Positions 42,024 to 52,320 of a stretch of 64,000 nucleotides of DNA are shown here, one piece after another. Each line of letters begins with the position of its first letter. Within the stretch, counting starts at the first letter, position 1. The notes under the pieces are model-generated. The model worked only from the letters and a program-made list of their open reading frames with translations. It searched no databases and was not told the origin of the DNA. This stretch comes from Rubrobacteraceae bacterium (GTDB taxonomy: Bacteria > Actinomycetota > Rubrobacteria > Rubrobacterales > Rubrobacteraceae), in NCBI GenBank assembly GCA_030448125.1, contig JAUJNO010000005.1, positions 141,110 to 205,109 on the forward strand. Direction: 5' to 3'. Position numbers and translations under genes: made by a program.

Positions 42024-42410
42024 CTAGGCAAACTCGTGGGTGTTGGTCTTGCCCACTATCACCGCCCCGGCCTCCTTTGACTTTTGGACGACCGTGGAAT
42101 CGTACTCCGGGAAGAAGTCCTCGAAGAAGGCGGAGTCCATGGTGGTGCGGACACCCTGCGTGTAGATGATATTCTTCAAACCGATGGGAATGACGTGGAG
42201 CGACCCCCTGTCCTCTCCAGCGAGGATCTCCTTCTCCACCCTCGCCGCCTCCTCCAGCGCCCGCTCCGGCAGCACGATGACGAAGACGTTCAGCTTCGGG
42301 TTTTCGGACTCGATGCGCTCCAGGACCGCACCCACGACCTCGACCGGGGAGAGACGCCGCTCCCGCAGTGCGCGGGCAAGATCGCTTAAAGAATGCGGGA
42401 GGTCCGTAGC
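42024..42410 (-). pseudogene. Truncated amidase (GatA-like), N-terminal fragment only
   Basis: The frame reads LSDLARALRERRLSPVEVVG, then NPKLNVFVIVLPERALEEA, VIPIGLKNIIYTQGVRTTMD and ends KTNTHEFA followed by TAG. This matches the first 125 residues of amidase-signature enzymes, including the Lys-loop region, but the SSGGS serine motif is missing. No start codon is clear, because the 5' end overlaps the divergent transporter gene. It is inferred to be a leftover of deletion. Confidence 0.75.
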
Positions 42411-43619
42411 ATCGCGGGCGCGGGGTTGGGCAAGTTCGACCGGCGGGTCTGGCTCTTGCTGGTGGCGATGCTGGTCTTCCGGTTCGGGCAGGGGCTCTAC
42501 TACCCGTTCTCCACGATCTACTTCCACAACTTCGTGGGCATCCCGCTCTCCCTCGTGGGCGTAGGCCTTGCCGCTCTGGCCGCCGCGAGCGTGGCCTCCG
42601 GCCTGATCTCCGGCCCCCTCATCGACCGCCACGGTCGCAAGCCCGTGATGATCGCGGCACTACTGGGGAGCGCGGCCACCTTCCTCGGCTTCGCGTTCGT
42701 CGGGGGCTTCTGGGGGTACCTGGCGGTCTCGATCGCGGCGGGACTCGCCGGCTCGTCCTCCTTCGATGCCGCCCGCAACGCCATGGTCGCCGACGTCACC
42801 CCCACGCGCCTGCGAGCTCGCGCCTACGGCCTGGTGAGGGTCGGAGGGAACGTCGGCTGGGCCTCGGGTCCCGTTGCAGCGGGCCTCATCGCAGCCTCGG
42901 CGGGAGGATACGAGATCACCTACCAGATCATGTTCGCCGGGACTGCCGCGCTCACGCTCGCCGTGCTCGTCGCCGTGGTACTGCTCGTCCGCGAGTCGCT
43001 GCCGGAGGTGGAGGAGCGTACCTCCTCGGTGATGCCTCTCTCGAAGCTGCGGGCCGCGCTCTCGGACGCGCCGTTCGTGGTCTTGCTCGTGGTCGGGTTC
43101 CTCCTGTACTACGTCTTTACGCAAGATTGGCAGGCCCTGCCGGTCTACGCCAGGAACTTCCTGAACGTGCCGGAGGCCCGGGTCGGTCTCTTCCTCGCCG
43201 GCAACGGCCTAATGGTGATGCTGCTCCAGTTCCCGGTCGCCTACCTCCTGGAGAGCCGCTCCAAGGTCGCGGCGCTCGCCGTCGGGGCGGCGCTCTTCGC
43301 GGCCTCGTCGGTCACGCTGCTCGTCACGGAATCCTTTTTGGGCATCCTCGTCGCATTCGCCGGCTTCTTCACGCTGGCCGAGATGATCCTGGAGGTAGCC
43401 GGCGCGGCTCTGGCCGCCGAGCTCGCCCCCACACAGAGGCGTGGCACCTACCTCGCCCTCTTCGGGTGCTGCTTCGGCGCGGGCTACGGTATGAGCCCCA
43501 TAGTGGCCGGCCTCCTCCTCGACGCCCGCCTCCCGGAGATCATCTGGACGGTACAACTCGTCGCGGCGGCGCTGGCGGCTACCGGACTCCTCACCCTCGC
43601 CGCGCTGAAGAGAAAGTAG
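42393..43619 (+). CDS. Major facilitator superfamily transporter
   Basis: The 408-residue protein has about twelve membrane segments. The MFS loop motif GPLIDRHGRKPVMIA follows helix 2, and RLRARAYGLVRVGGNVGWAS is the motif-B-like part of helix 4. A long central loop (LPEVEERTSSVMPLSKLRAA) separates the two six-helix bundles. The closest type is the drug or small-molecule exporter group, but the substrate is unknown. ATG 42393 is used; a TTG 33 bases on could also serve, because the divergent amidase remnant overlaps this start. Confidence 0.85.
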   Translation: MREVRSIAGAGLGKFDRRVWLLLVAMLVFRFGQGLYYPFSTIYFHNFVGIPLSLVGVGLAALAAASVASGLISGPLIDRHGRKPVMIAALLGSAATFLGFAFVGGFWGYLAVSIAAGLAGSSSFDAARNAMVADVTPTRLRARAYGLVRVGGNVGWASGPVAAGLIAASAGGYEITYQIMFAGTAALTLAVLVAVVLLVRESLPEVEERTSSVMPLSKLRAALSDAPFVVLLVVGFLLYYVFTQDWQALPVYARNFLNVPEARVGLFLAGNGLMVMLLQFPVAYLLESRSKVAALAVGAALFAASSVTLLVTESFLGILVAFAGFFTLAEMILEVAGAALAAELAPTQRRGTYLALFGCCFGAGYGMSPIVAGLLLDARLPEIIWTVQLVAAALAATGLLTLAALKRK

Positions 43620-43774
43620 TTGGTTGTTAGTTTTCAGTAAGCAATCGTGAGAGAAGGCCGGCAGCGTAAGAGAGGTCCAATCGAATGAGCCTTACCGCCC
43701 CGCACTCCCGTCTTCGAACGCGGTGGACCGTATTTAGCCCAAGCAAGAGAAGCTGAGAGCTGAGGGCTGAAAGC

Positions 43775-45919
43775 TTATTCCGGCACTCTCAGCACCAGTA
43801 CGGCTATGTCGTCGCGGGGGCCGTTCTCCTGAAAGTCCAGGACGGCGCTCTCTATACGGCCGGCCAGAGACGAAGCATCGAGGCCGGCGCAAGCGCGCAG
43901 AAGGGACACGAGTCGCTCCTCGCCGAAGAACGCGCCGTCCGGGGAGCGGGCCTCGGTCACGCCGTCGGTGTAGAGCACGAGGGCGTCGCCGGGGGCGAGG
44001 CGGGCCTCCTGCGCCGTAAGCCCGGGGTCGTCGAAGACCCCGAGGGCGCGGCCGGGTTCTCCGATATTGTGGATGCTCCCGTCGGTCTTGAGCAGGACGG
44101 GCGCCGGGTGTCCCCCAAGGGAGACGTTGACCTTGACGCCGCGCTCCGCGCCAGGCTCCGTGCCGAGCTCCGCGGCGTCCATCTCCAATCTCATGCAGGC
44201 GACGGTGCAGAACTTGTGGTCGTCGCGCTCGCGCCTCTGGCGCAGCATGGCCTCGTTCAGGCCGGCGAGGATAGCCGAGGGGCACTCCTCGTGCATGACC
44301 ATCGCACGGATGGTGTAACGGGCGAGTGCCAGGACGGCCGCTGCCTCGGCGCCCTTGCCGCACACGTCCCCGATCACGACCCCCCAGGTGGAACCGGCGG
44401 AGTTGGTGGAGGGCTCGCCGGAGTCCTCCCAGCATCCCACCTCCATGTCGAAGACGTCGTAGAAGTCGCCGCCGACGTCCGCCTCGCCCGCCGGCAGGTA
44501 GCGCAGGCCCACCTCGACGCCGGGCACGTCGGGCAGGCGGGAGGGCAGGAGGCTACCCTGGAGGGCGCGGGCGGTCTCGCTGCGTTCCCGGTAGAGCCGC
44601 GCGTTGTCCACGGCGAGGGCCGCGCGGCGGGCGAGCTCCTCGGCGAGCTCCAGGTCGGCGTGTCCGTAGCGCCGCCCCGACTCGGCCGAGACGAGCGTGA
44701 TCGCCCCGAGCGTCCGGCCGCGGGCGACGAGCGGCACGATGACGTAGGACTTGAGGCCCAGCTTCCGCAGGATCTCGCGATGTTCGGCGTCGCGGGCGGC
44801 CTCCTCCAGGAGCGGTTCGGGGATCTCGGCGACGAGCTCCGCTTGTCCGGTGCGCAAGGTCCGCGCCACCCCGTACAACTCGTCCGGGTCGGGCGGGTAT
44901 CGCTCCTGAAGCTCGTGCGCCAGCGCGACCTTTTCCGGATTCTGGTGGGCCACCGCCACCCGGTCGAGCCCATTCTCTTCGAAAACGTCGACGATGCACC
45001 AGTCGGCGAGGTAAGGCACCGCAAGACGCGCCACGCCGGCCAGCGTGGCCCGGTAGTCGAGCGAGGAAGAGAGCGTCGTGCCCGCCTCGGCAAGGAAATG
45101 CCGCGCCTCCTCGGCCCGTTTGCGCCCGGTGATGTCCTCGATCACGGCGATGCAATACCCGGGCCCGCCTCGCCCATCGCACGCCGCGGAGACGGTCAGG
45201 TGAACCCAGACTGTAGAGCCGTCTTTGTGGAAGTAGCGCTTCTCCATCGAGTAGGTGGGGATCTCGCCCGCTATGAGGGAAACGAACAGGTCCAGATCGC
45301 TCTGCAGATCGTCGGGATGGGTGAGGTCCTGGAAGGTGCGCTCGAGCAGCTCTTCGCGTGTGTAGCCGACGATGTCGCAGAGCTTCTGGTTTACGCGCAA
45401 CCACTCACCGCCGAAACCTACGTGGGCGATACCGACGGCGGCTTGCTCGAAGGTTGCCCTGAAGCGCTCCTCGCTCCGGCGCAGGTCCTCCTGGTCCCTG
45501 CGCGACTGTAATGTCCTCGCCTCGGACTGCCGCCTCACGGAGCGCATCGTCGCTACCAGCAGGCTGACGAACGACCCCTCCAGCACGAACAGAGCGAGAC
45601 GCAAAGCCTGCCCGAAATCATCGACCAGGAGCGTGTAGGTCGGAGACAGGAAGAAGTAATTGGCCGTCAGCGCGGCCAGGGCGGTCGCGAGCAGTCCGGG
45701 GCCCAGACCGCCGAACCAGGCGCCCACCATCACGGCGCCGAAGAACAATAAGAAGGGGCTCTCCTCCTCGATCAAGGGATCCAGGAGCAGCTTGACGAGC
45801 AGCGCAAACCCGACGACCAGCACGGCGATACCGTAGCTCGTCAACGGCGCGCGCGTCGCTTCCCCGCTCCCGGGCTTCCGGGCTAATACCAAAGGCATAC
45901 CCTCCGGCCGGAGATTCAC
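43775..45919 (-). CDS. Membrane PAS-GAF-SpoIIE (PP2C-type) phosphatase
   Basis: The domains in order are: a KdpD-like DUF4118 membrane region with about four helices (residues 25-125); a PAS domain around 150-265 ([20 protein letters not shown]); a GAF domain around 285-450; and a SpoIIE phosphatase domain from about 465 to the end with [39 protein letters not shown] and [13 protein letters not shown]. The metal-binding Asp residues are present. Such proteins dephosphorylate anti-anti-sigma factors to control general stress sigma factors. GTG 45919 follows GAGAGGCGT. No sigma factor operon is adjacent. Confidence 0.92.
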   Translation of the reverse strand: MNLRPEGMPLVLARKPGSGEATRAPLTSYGIAVLVVGFALLVKLLLDPLIEEESPFLLFFGAVMVGAWFGGLGPGLLATALAALTANYFFLSPTYTLLVDDFGQALRLALFVLEGSFVSLLVATMRSVRRQSEARTLQSRRDQEDLRRSEERFRATFEQAAVGIAHVGFGGEWLRVNQKLCDIVGYTREELLERTFQDLTHPDDLQSDLDLFVSLIAGEIPTYSMEKRYFHKDGSTVWVHLTVSAACDGRGGPGYCIAVIEDITGRKRAEEARHFLAEAGTTLSSSLDYRATLAGVARLAVPYLADWCIVDVFEENGLDRVAVAHQNPEKVALAHELQERYPPDPDELYGVARTLRTGQAELVAEIPEPLLEEAARDAEHREILRKLGLKSYVIVPLVARGRTLGAITLVSAESGRRYGHADLELAEELARRAALAVDNARLYRERSETARALQGSLLPSRLPDVPGVEVGLRYLPAGEADVGGDFYDVFDMEVGCWEDSGEPSTNSAGSTWGVVIGDVCGKGAEAAAVLALARYTIRAMVMHEECPSAILAGLNEAMLRQRRERDDHKFCTVACMRLEMDAAELGTEPGAERGVKVNVSLGGHPAPVLLKTDGSIHNIGEPGRALGVFDDPGLTAQEARLAPGDALVLYTDGVTEARSPDGAFFGEERLVSLLRACAGLDASSLAGRIESAVLDFQENGPRDDIAVLVLRVPE

Positions 45920-46097
45920 ACGCCTCTCGCTCGAACGGTCGGGTCCGTGAACCTCTCTGCCTCCGACATGCGTAACGAGCCGGCGCCGGACGCCGCCTCC
46001 AGCCCCGTTCCCCGATAGGACCCGTGAAAGCTCACCGCGACCATTCTACAGGAGCGGCAACCTCCCGCGCGGGCTGGAGAGCCCTGGACGGCGTTAA

Positions 46098-46117
46098 TTA
46101 ACAACGGTTAACAACCG
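46098..46117 (+). repeat. Tandem TTAACAACSG direct repeat upstream of sod
   Basis: TTAACAACGG is followed at once by TTAACAACCG, 61 bases before the superoxide dismutase start. It may be an operator. Confidence 0.4.
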
Positions 46118-46177
46118 CTTTTGCGGGGAGTGGTTTTAGGGTAATCTTATTCGGCAAACGAAGGAGAGGAGAGGACT

Positions 46178-46801
46178 GTGGCTTACGAGCTTCCGACGCT
46201 GCCCTACGAGTACAATGCACTGGAGCCGACCATCGACGAAGAGACGATGCATCTCCACCACGAGAAGCATCACAACACCTACGTCACCAACCTCAACAAC
46301 GCCCTCGAGCAGCACCCCGACGCCGACCCGGGCAGCATCGAAGAGCTCCTGGCGAACATAAACGACGTGCCCGAGGACATCCGCAGGGCCGTCAGGAACA
46401 ACGGCGGCGGCCACTCCAACCACGCGATGTTCTGGCAGATCATGGGCCCCAACGGTGGCGGCGAGCCGGTCGGGGACCTCGGTAACGCCATAAACCAGAG
46501 CTTCGGCTCCTTCGAGGCCTTCCAGGAGCAGTGGGCGGCGGCGGGGGCCCCGGGCGCACTCTTCGGCTCGGGCTGGGTGTGGCTCATAGCCGCCCCCGAC
46601 GGCTCCCTGACCATCGAGACCACCAAGGACCAGGACAGCCCGCTGATGGAGGGCAAGCTGCCGATCATCGGCCTCGACTGCTGGGAGCACTCTTACTACC
46701 TCACGTACCAGAACCGCCGCCCCGAGTACATAAGTAACTGGTGGAACGTGGTCAACTGGGAAGAGGCCGAACGCCGCTACCAGGCCGCCAGGTCCTCCTA
46801 G
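46178..46801 (+). CDS. sodA: Superoxide dismutase, Fe/Mn type
   Basis: The 207-residue enzyme has the four metal ligands in place: His27 in HLHHEKHH, the His of SNHAMFW, and the Asp and His of [21 protein letters not shown] and [11 protein letters not shown] are typical of the Mn-preferring group, although metal choice cannot be settled by eye. It converts superoxide to hydrogen peroxide in the cytoplasm. GTG 46178 lies seven bases after GAGGAGAGG. A tandem repeat lies in the promoter region and a strong hairpin follows the stop. Confidence 0.95.
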   Translation: MAYELPTLPYEYNALEPTIDEETMHLHHEKHHNTYVTNLNNALEQHPDADPGSIEELLANINDVPEDIRRAVRNNGGGHSNHAMFWQIMGPNGGGEPVGDLGNAINQSFGSFEAFQEQWAAAGAPGALFGSGWVWLIAAPDGSLTIETTKDQDSPLMEGKLPIIGLDCWEHSYYLTYQNRRPEYISNWWNVVNWEEAERRYQAARSS

Positions 46802-46829
46802 CACGAAGAGCCTTTCCTCAGTAAACGTC

Positions 46830-46858
46830 GAGTCCCCGGAATTTTTCTCCGGGGACTC
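46830..46858 (+). terminator. Hairpin after sod
   Basis: GAGTCCCCGGA and TCCGGGGACTC pair around ATTTTTC, 29 bases past the stop. Confidence 0.55.
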
Positions 46859-46969
46859 TCCGCCGCCCGGTCTCCCGGACAGGAGAAGTAATGCTCCTTT
46901 AAGATCCTTCTCCGGGGTCCTCCGGTACACTTAGCGGGAGAGGTTTCCGAAACAGAAGGGGTATAAGAG

Positions 46970-48361
46970 ATGCGTTTGGTCGTGATAGGCGGGGTAGCAG
47001 CGGGGACCAAGGCCGCTTCGAGGGCGCGTAGGGTGGATCCCGACCTGGAGATAACCGTCTACCAGGAGGAGCCGGAGATCTCTATCAGCGAGTGCGGCTT
47101 GCCGTACCTGCTCTCCGGCGTCATCGAAGATCGCGAGAAGCTCATCGCCCGCACCCCCGAGAAGTTCGCCGAGAAGGACGTCGAGGTCTTTGTCCGCCAC
47201 CGGGTCGCGAGCATAGACCCCGAGAACAAGACGCTCACCGTCAGGGACCTGACGACGGAAGAGGAGTTCGAGGACTCCTACGACCGGCTCATCATCGCCA
47301 CGGGCGCGAAGGCAGTACCTCCCCCCATCGACGGCGCTGACCTGGACGGCGTCTTCGCCCTACGCTTCCTCACGGATGCCGACGCCATAATGGAGTACGT
47401 AAGGGAGCGTTCGCCGCGGAGGGCGGCGATCATCGGCGGCGGGTACATCGGCCTCGAGTTGGCCGAGAACCTCAAGGAGATCGGGATGGACGTCTCCATG
47501 CTGGAGACCGAAGAGCGGGTCGCCGGAGACTACGGGTACGAGGTCGCCGAGAAGGTCGAAGAGCACCTGAAGGAGAAGGGTGTTGCGGTAAGAACCGGGG
47601 CGCAGGTCGCGGAATTCGTGGGCGACGACGAGGGCCGGGTGCGGGCCGTCGGGTTCGGCGACGAGGAGCTCGAGGCGGAGTTGGTCATCGTGGCGGTGGG
47701 TATCCAACCGTGCGTGGAGCTGGCCGAGGAGGCGGGGGCGGAGATCGGCTCGACGGGGGCGATCCGGGTGGACAAGTACCTCCGCACGAGCCTCCCGGAG
47801 GTGTGGGCCGCCGGGGACTGCGTCGAGTCGGCGAACCTGTTGACGGGCAAGCCGACCTGGGTGCCGCTGGGAGACACGGCGAACCAGATGGGCCGCGTCG
47901 CCGGCACGAACGCGGCTCAGGGCTTCGCGGGCGTGGACGCCCTCCAGTTCCCCGGCGTCATCGGCACCGGCGTCTTCAAGGTCTTCGACCTCGGGGTGGC
48001 GAACACGGGCCTCTCGCAAGAGGACGCCGAAGAGGCAGGCTACGAGGTGGTAACGGCCGCCCTGGAATCCAAGAGCAAGGCCGGCTACTACCCGGGAGGC
48101 GAAAAGATGTTCGTAAAGCTCATCGCCGACGGGGCGACGGGCCGCCTCATAGGCGCGGAGATCGCCGGGGCGGGCGCGGACAAGTACGTGGACATCTGCG
48201 CCACGGCCATCTGGGGCAAGCTCTCCTACCCGGACCTCGTCAACCTGGACCTCGCCTACGCCCCGCCCTTCGGCCCCGTTTTGAGCCCGATCATCCAGGC
48301 CGCCAGCATCCTGGCTAACGAGTTCGAGAAGAGAACCGAAGGCGTCAGGGCCGCCGAGTAG
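46970..48361 (+). CDS. CoA-disulfide reductase / NADH oxidase-like flavoprotein
   Basis: The 463-residue protein begins with the FAD motif VVIGGVAAGTKAASRARR, and the redox Cys42 sits in SISECGLPY, the single-cysteine pattern of CoA-disulfide reductases and Nox. The NAD(P) motif AAIIGGGYIGLELAENL is at about residue 150, and TSLPEVWAAGDCVESANL binds FAD ribityl. The C-terminal dimerisation domain is present. Such enzymes recycle CoA disulfide or reduce oxygen with NAD(P)H. Placement after superoxide dismutase suits oxidative-stress defence. No rhodanese domain is fused. Confidence 0.88.
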   Translation: MRLVVIGGVAAGTKAASRARRVDPDLEITVYQEEPEISISECGLPYLLSGVIEDREKLIARTPEKFAEKDVEVFVRHRVASIDPENKTLTVRDLTTEEEFEDSYDRLIIATGAKAVPPPIDGADLDGVFALRFLTDADAIMEYVRERSPRRAAIIGGGYIGLELAENLKEIGMDVSMLETEERVAGDYGYEVAEKVEEHLKEKGVAVRTGAQVAEFVGDDEGRVRAVGFGDEELEAELVIVAVGIQPCVELAEEAGAEIGSTGAIRVDKYLRTSLPEVWAAGDCVESANLLTGKPTWVPLGDTANQMGRVAGTNAAQGFAGVDALQFPGVIGTGVFKVFDLGVANTGLSQEDAEEAGYEVVTAALESKSKAGYYPGGEKMFVKLIADGATGRLIGAEIAGAGADKYVDICATAIWGKLSYPDLVNLDLAYAPPFGPVLSPIIQAASILANEFEKRTEGVRAAE

Positions 48362-48676
48362 CCGTCAGTTGACGGCTCAAAACTTCGAGCTCCCCTATCT
48401 CTTCGGGAGAGAGCCAGCGTTCTCCCGGGCCTGACACTCGTTTTTGGCGCCGGTGGATGGCGGACAACGCGCTGCTTCGCGAGCTGCGGTTTAGGGCGAC
48501 CGGGGAGGGGATCTTCTCGCGGGCCTCGCCGATGCGACGGGCGGCGAACCCCGGAACTTCTCCGGGGTTCGCCGCTAACGGTTCTAGAGTCTCGCTGTTG
48601 GTAGAGTTGCTCTGCTTCCCGTACCTTCGTCTCTACCTCTCGCTCGCTACTCTTTCACCCTTGATCGTTGCTCGAA
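48362..48676. other. Convergent intergenic region
   Basis: Apart from the hairpin at 48541-48575, I see no gene. Frames here are shadows. Confidence 0.55.
48541..48575. terminator. Perfect 15-bp hairpin between convergent genes
   Basis: GCGGCGAACCCCGGA pairs with TCCGGGGTTCGCCGC around ACTTC. It probably ends both the flavoprotein and the beta-helix transcripts, although it lacks a T run. Confidence 0.6.
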
Positions 48677-49990
48677 CTAAATTCCAGAGCCTGGGGGAAG
48701 GGCCTCCACGGATCCCACGTCGCAGACGGTGGTGCCGTTGCCGTCGCCGTCTTTGGGACGCTTGACGCCACGCTGGTCGACGGGCCGGCAGGTGGCGTTG
48801 CCGCCCTCGTCTATGGCCGGGCTGCCCGGCTGCGGCTCGAAGATCACAGCGAGGGGATTATCATCGTCATCGTCCGGGATTGGGGTAAGGAGCGGTTCTG
48901 TGTTCTCTTGGTCGCTCTCCTGGTTCAGGTTGCAGGAGCCGTCGTCGCTGAGGTTGTTGCCGCGGGAGACCGTGCTCTCGCCGAAGCAGTTCTCGCCCAG
49001 AGCGGTAGCGCCCTTGGCGACGATGGTGTTGCTGAGGTAGGTCCGGCTCTCGTTGTTGGCGATGCTGACGCCTTCGTCAACGGCGTTGTTTTCGTTAACG
49101 GTGACGTTGTTGAGCATCACGTCGCCGAACTCGTTGTAGATGCCACCGCCCCGCTGCTCGGCTGTGTTGGAGGCGATGGTGCTGTTGGTCAGCTTCGCGG
49201 TCGCAGTGGTGTTGTAGATACCACCACCGAAGCCGCCGAGGTCATTGATTCCCCTGATGGCCCTGTTGTTGCTGATGGTGCTGTCGTTGACTGTCAGCGG
49301 ACCCTCGTTGTAGATGCCGCCGCCGAACACCAGGGCGGTGTTGTTGCTCACGGTGGTGCCCTTCATCGTGAGGGTGCCGCGGTTATCTATGGCACCACCG
49401 AAGAAGGCCTCGTTCTCCCTCAAGGCAATGTCGTCGAGCGCCAGGGTGCCGGCGTTGAGGATGCCGCCGCCCCGGCCGGAGTTGCTTCCGGAGACGCCAT
49501 CCCCGCTGGTAAGCGTGAGCCCGGAGATGCTGGCCCTCGGGGCGCGGTTGTGCAGCTGGAAGTGGCGATCGTTCACCGTGTTCTGTACGGTGGTCTCGCT
49601 CAGACCCGCGCCCCTGACGGTCGTCGCGTCCCGGATGTCGAGGTCACCGGTCGCCGCCCTCCCCTCGGGGTCGGGGGTGCCGTTTTGGTTGGTGTCTTGA
49701 TTGGGGAGGGTCAGCAGGTAGGTGCCCGGGTTCAGGACAATAGTATCCCGCCCGTCCAGAGCGTTGGATTCCTGGACCGCCGCCCGGAGGGTGCACTGCT
49801 GGCCCTCCGTCCCCGGGACCGCGTCGCATTTGCCGTTGCCCGGCTTAGCGTCCGGAGCGTCGAAAAGCTCATTCGCGGTGAACGTGTCGGCCAGCGCCTC
49901 TCCCGAGAAGACGGGGATTAGCAGGAGGGTCATTACCAACACGAGGAGCGCCCCTCCAAAGCGCCGCAAGCGGCCTACGGCTCTCGTCAT
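48677..49990 (-). CDS. Secreted parallel beta-helix protein (choice-of-anchor Q / CSLREA type)
   Basis: An N-terminal signal peptide (FGGALLVLVMTLLLIPVFSG then EALA) is followed by a calcium-rich start and CTLRAAVQESNALDG, the C-S-L-R-E-A type motif. Repeated GGGI(Y/L)N blocks with STISNN, STIASN and NVTVNEN form the rungs of a right-handed beta-helix. The C-terminus (GSPAIDEGGNATC, then PVDQRGVKRP and CDVGSVE) is the choice-of-anchor Q ending. The protein is exported; the binding partner is unknown. The length, 437 residues, is typical. Confidence 0.87.
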   Translation of the reverse strand: MTRAVGRLRRFGGALLVLVMTLLLIPVFSGEALADTFTANELFDAPDAKPGNGKCDAVPGTEGQQCTLRAAVQESNALDGRDTIVLNPGTYLLTLPNQDTNQNGTPDPEGRAATGDLDIRDATTVRGAGLSETTVQNTVNDRHFQLHNRAPRASISGLTLTSGDGVSGSNSGRGGGILNAGTLALDDIALRENEAFFGGAIDNRGTLTMKGTTVSNNTALVFGGGIYNEGPLTVNDSTISNNRAIRGINDLGGFGGGIYNTTATAKLTNSTIASNTAEQRGGGIYNEFGDVMLNNVTVNENNAVDEGVSIANNESRTYLSNTIVAKGATALGENCFGESTVSRGNNLSDDGSCNLNQESDQENTEPLLTPIPDDDDDNPLAVIFEPQPGSPAIDEGGNATCRPVDQRGVKRPKDGDGNGTTVCDVGSVEALPPGSGI

Positions 49991-50043
49991 GCGTTCCCTT
50001 TCACGTGGTCTTTGGATGCTTTCGAATCTCGACGGATTCGCCC

Positions 50044-51956
50044 CTACTGCGCGGTCGTGACCGGTTTGGCCACCGTATCGGGCGTCGGCACAACCTCCTC
50101 GACGATGGTGGCGGTGCCTTCCGGCACCTTGAACACCTTGAGGGTCTGCAGGGTGGCCCGGGGCTGCCTGACGGTGTTCACCGACCTCATCGTGCAGATG
50201 AGCTCCTGGGGTGTGACCTCTATGAGATTGTAGCCGTGGGTCGTCGAGTCGAGGTACGCAATGTGCGGGTTGGCGGATTGCGTCTGCGCGGTGAAGATGT
50301 CCCCCCCTCGGGACCCGGTCCCGGCACCGCTGGCGCGGCGTTCGACCCCCTGCCGAATGTCGCGATCTCTATGAGGTTCGAGGAGGTCACCGAGCCGCCC
50401 ATGAAGCACACCCCGACCCTGTCCTCCGGGGGAACCTCCGGAGCGGTGGGTTCGTCGTAGTCCGGCCTCGCATAACCCGCTATAAAGGTATGCAGGTCGC
50501 CGGTTATGACAACGAAGTTATCGAACACGTTCGGGTCGTTAGCGACGTTAGCTTTAGCGTCGTTAGCGTCCTTCATCGCCTTTGAGATCTTCCTGCGCTC
50601 GGCCTGGTAGCCGTCCCACTGGTCCAGGTTGAAGTAGACGCCCTCGTCGGCACCCTGCTGTCCTGGAAGCGGCAGATTGTCGGGCAGTGGATCGGTGGCC
50701 TCGTTGCGGCCGTCGCTGAGCGCGTCCACGAAGGTGTTCGCGATCTTGAGCTGCATGAACATCGTCTCGTTGCCCCAGATCTTCCAGGTGCGAGTGGAGT
50801 TCGTGATCTTGTCGAGGAAGTAGTCGAGCTGCCTCTGGCCGAGCATGGTGCGCCCCTCGGCCTCCTCCTCCCCGCAGCCCGGTGTCAAGAGGCGATCCAA
50901 CGTGTCGAGGCCGCACGGCGGGCCGTCGCGGTAGAGCCGCTCGTCGGTCATCACCAGCTCCATGAGGTTGCCAAAGACGAAGGTGCGGTAGATGCTGATC
51001 TCCTCCACAGGATCCTTGATGTCGCGATCGTAGCGCACCTGTTCCCCCGTCGGGCCCCTTACCCCGACCGGCATGTTCTCGACCCACACCCGGTTCGCGG
51101 CCGCCCGCCGCTCCGGGTCCCTCGTCGCCCCGGATGCGTCCGGAGCATGGATCTCGTAGCAGTCGTTGGCGAACTCGTGGTCGTCCCAGATCGTGATGAA
51201 CGCGAAGTTCTCGTGCACCCTCTGGAGGTTCCTGTCCGACCTGTACTTCTTGTACAGAAAGCGGTAGTCCGTGACGGTGTCCGCCTCGCCGGCGGTGCCG
51301 CTGTTCGGCAACTCGATGGTCCTGACCTGCCCGCCCTGGAAGCTGGACTCGTCCACAGTCTCGTAGATGTAATCGCCGAGGTGGACGATAAAGTCTACAT
51401 CCTCCTCCGCGAGGTACGCCAGCGCCGTGTAGTAGCCGTTGGTGTAGTCTTGGCAGGAGATGTAGCCGAAGCGCACCCGGTCCACGGACGCGTCCGGTGC
51501 CGGCAGCGTCTTGAAGCGCCCGGTGAGGCTGGCGTAACCGTTGTAGATAAAGCGGTAGTAGTAGGTCTGGAAGGGATCGAGCTCGGACCTGTTGTCGATC
51601 TGTACCTTGACGACGTTGTCCTTGTCCCTGCTCGTCTGCGCCTTGCCCCGCAGTACGGGGTTCCTGAACGTGGCGTCGCGGGCTATCTCGTAGGCCACCG
51701 TCGTGCCCGCGTTGAGGGATCTTATGCGGGTCCAGAGCACGATGCCGTCCGGCTGCGGGTCGCCCGAGGCCACGCTCTGGGGGAAGATCGTAGGACGGAC
51801 CTCCCTGACCTTGAACAGTTCTTGCGCCTCCGCCTCGCTTATGCCCGGCCCGGCCAGGGACGAGCCGGCCCACACCACGACACCCGTCGCCAGGGAATAC
51901 TTGAGAAAATCTCGACGGTTCAAGTGAAACCTGTCCCACCCGTTCTGCTCGCTCAA
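50044..51956 (-). pseudogene. phoD: PhoD-type alkaline phosphatase, frameshifted near the C-terminus
   Basis: The Tat signal NRRDFLKYSLATGVVVWAG, the fibronectin-like N-domain and the PhoD motifs SVASGDPQPDGIVLWTR, DFIVHLGDYIYE, TIWDDHEFANDCYE and VITGDLHTFIAGY are intact. At about 50298 a run of seven C (plus strand) lacks one base. After that the true sequence SANPHIAYLDSTTHGYNLIE continues in another frame to 50044, while the present frame ends at 50220. PhoD hydrolyses phosphodiesters and monoesters outside the membrane. The conserved tail argues for a recent slip or a read error. Confidence 0.85.
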
Positions 51957-52320
51957 AGGAGCCTCCTACTCGTGAGTTATATTTCGTCCGAGCGGGCACG
52001 ACCCGCTCAAGTTGAGTTGCCTGCGGTTATTGCTATAGACCGGCGATACCGCGCCAGCCTCTCTCTCCAGGTACCTTCCAAGAGACGTGCCTCCTCTTCT
52101 AGTTATCCCATGCAAGCCGGCCCTCTTCCCAAGCCGGAGAGACTCTTCTCAGGTGGAAGAAGTATAAGGAGAGGTAAGAGAGCCGAGGTTAACTGACCGG
52201 AAACTCTATGTTAAACATACGTAAACCCACGCCGGGCGCTCGCCAGGCGCTAGTTATGCGGAAGGAGCCGGAGGCCGGGTCGCGTGCGGCGGGAGAGAGT
52301 TCTCCGGCGATCTAGCGAAC
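51957..52320. other. Intergenic region upstream of phoD
   Basis: A TATAAC lies about 30 bases before the phoD TTG start on the minus strand, followed by GTAGGAGG as ribosome-binding site. No other gene or repeat is seen. Confidence 0.45.

Noticed and set aside
44069..45511. 480-codon plus-strand open frame opposite the SpoIIE-type phosphatase
   Set aside because: It is a shadow of the PAS-GAF-SpoIIE gene, whose domains are unmistakable on the other strand.
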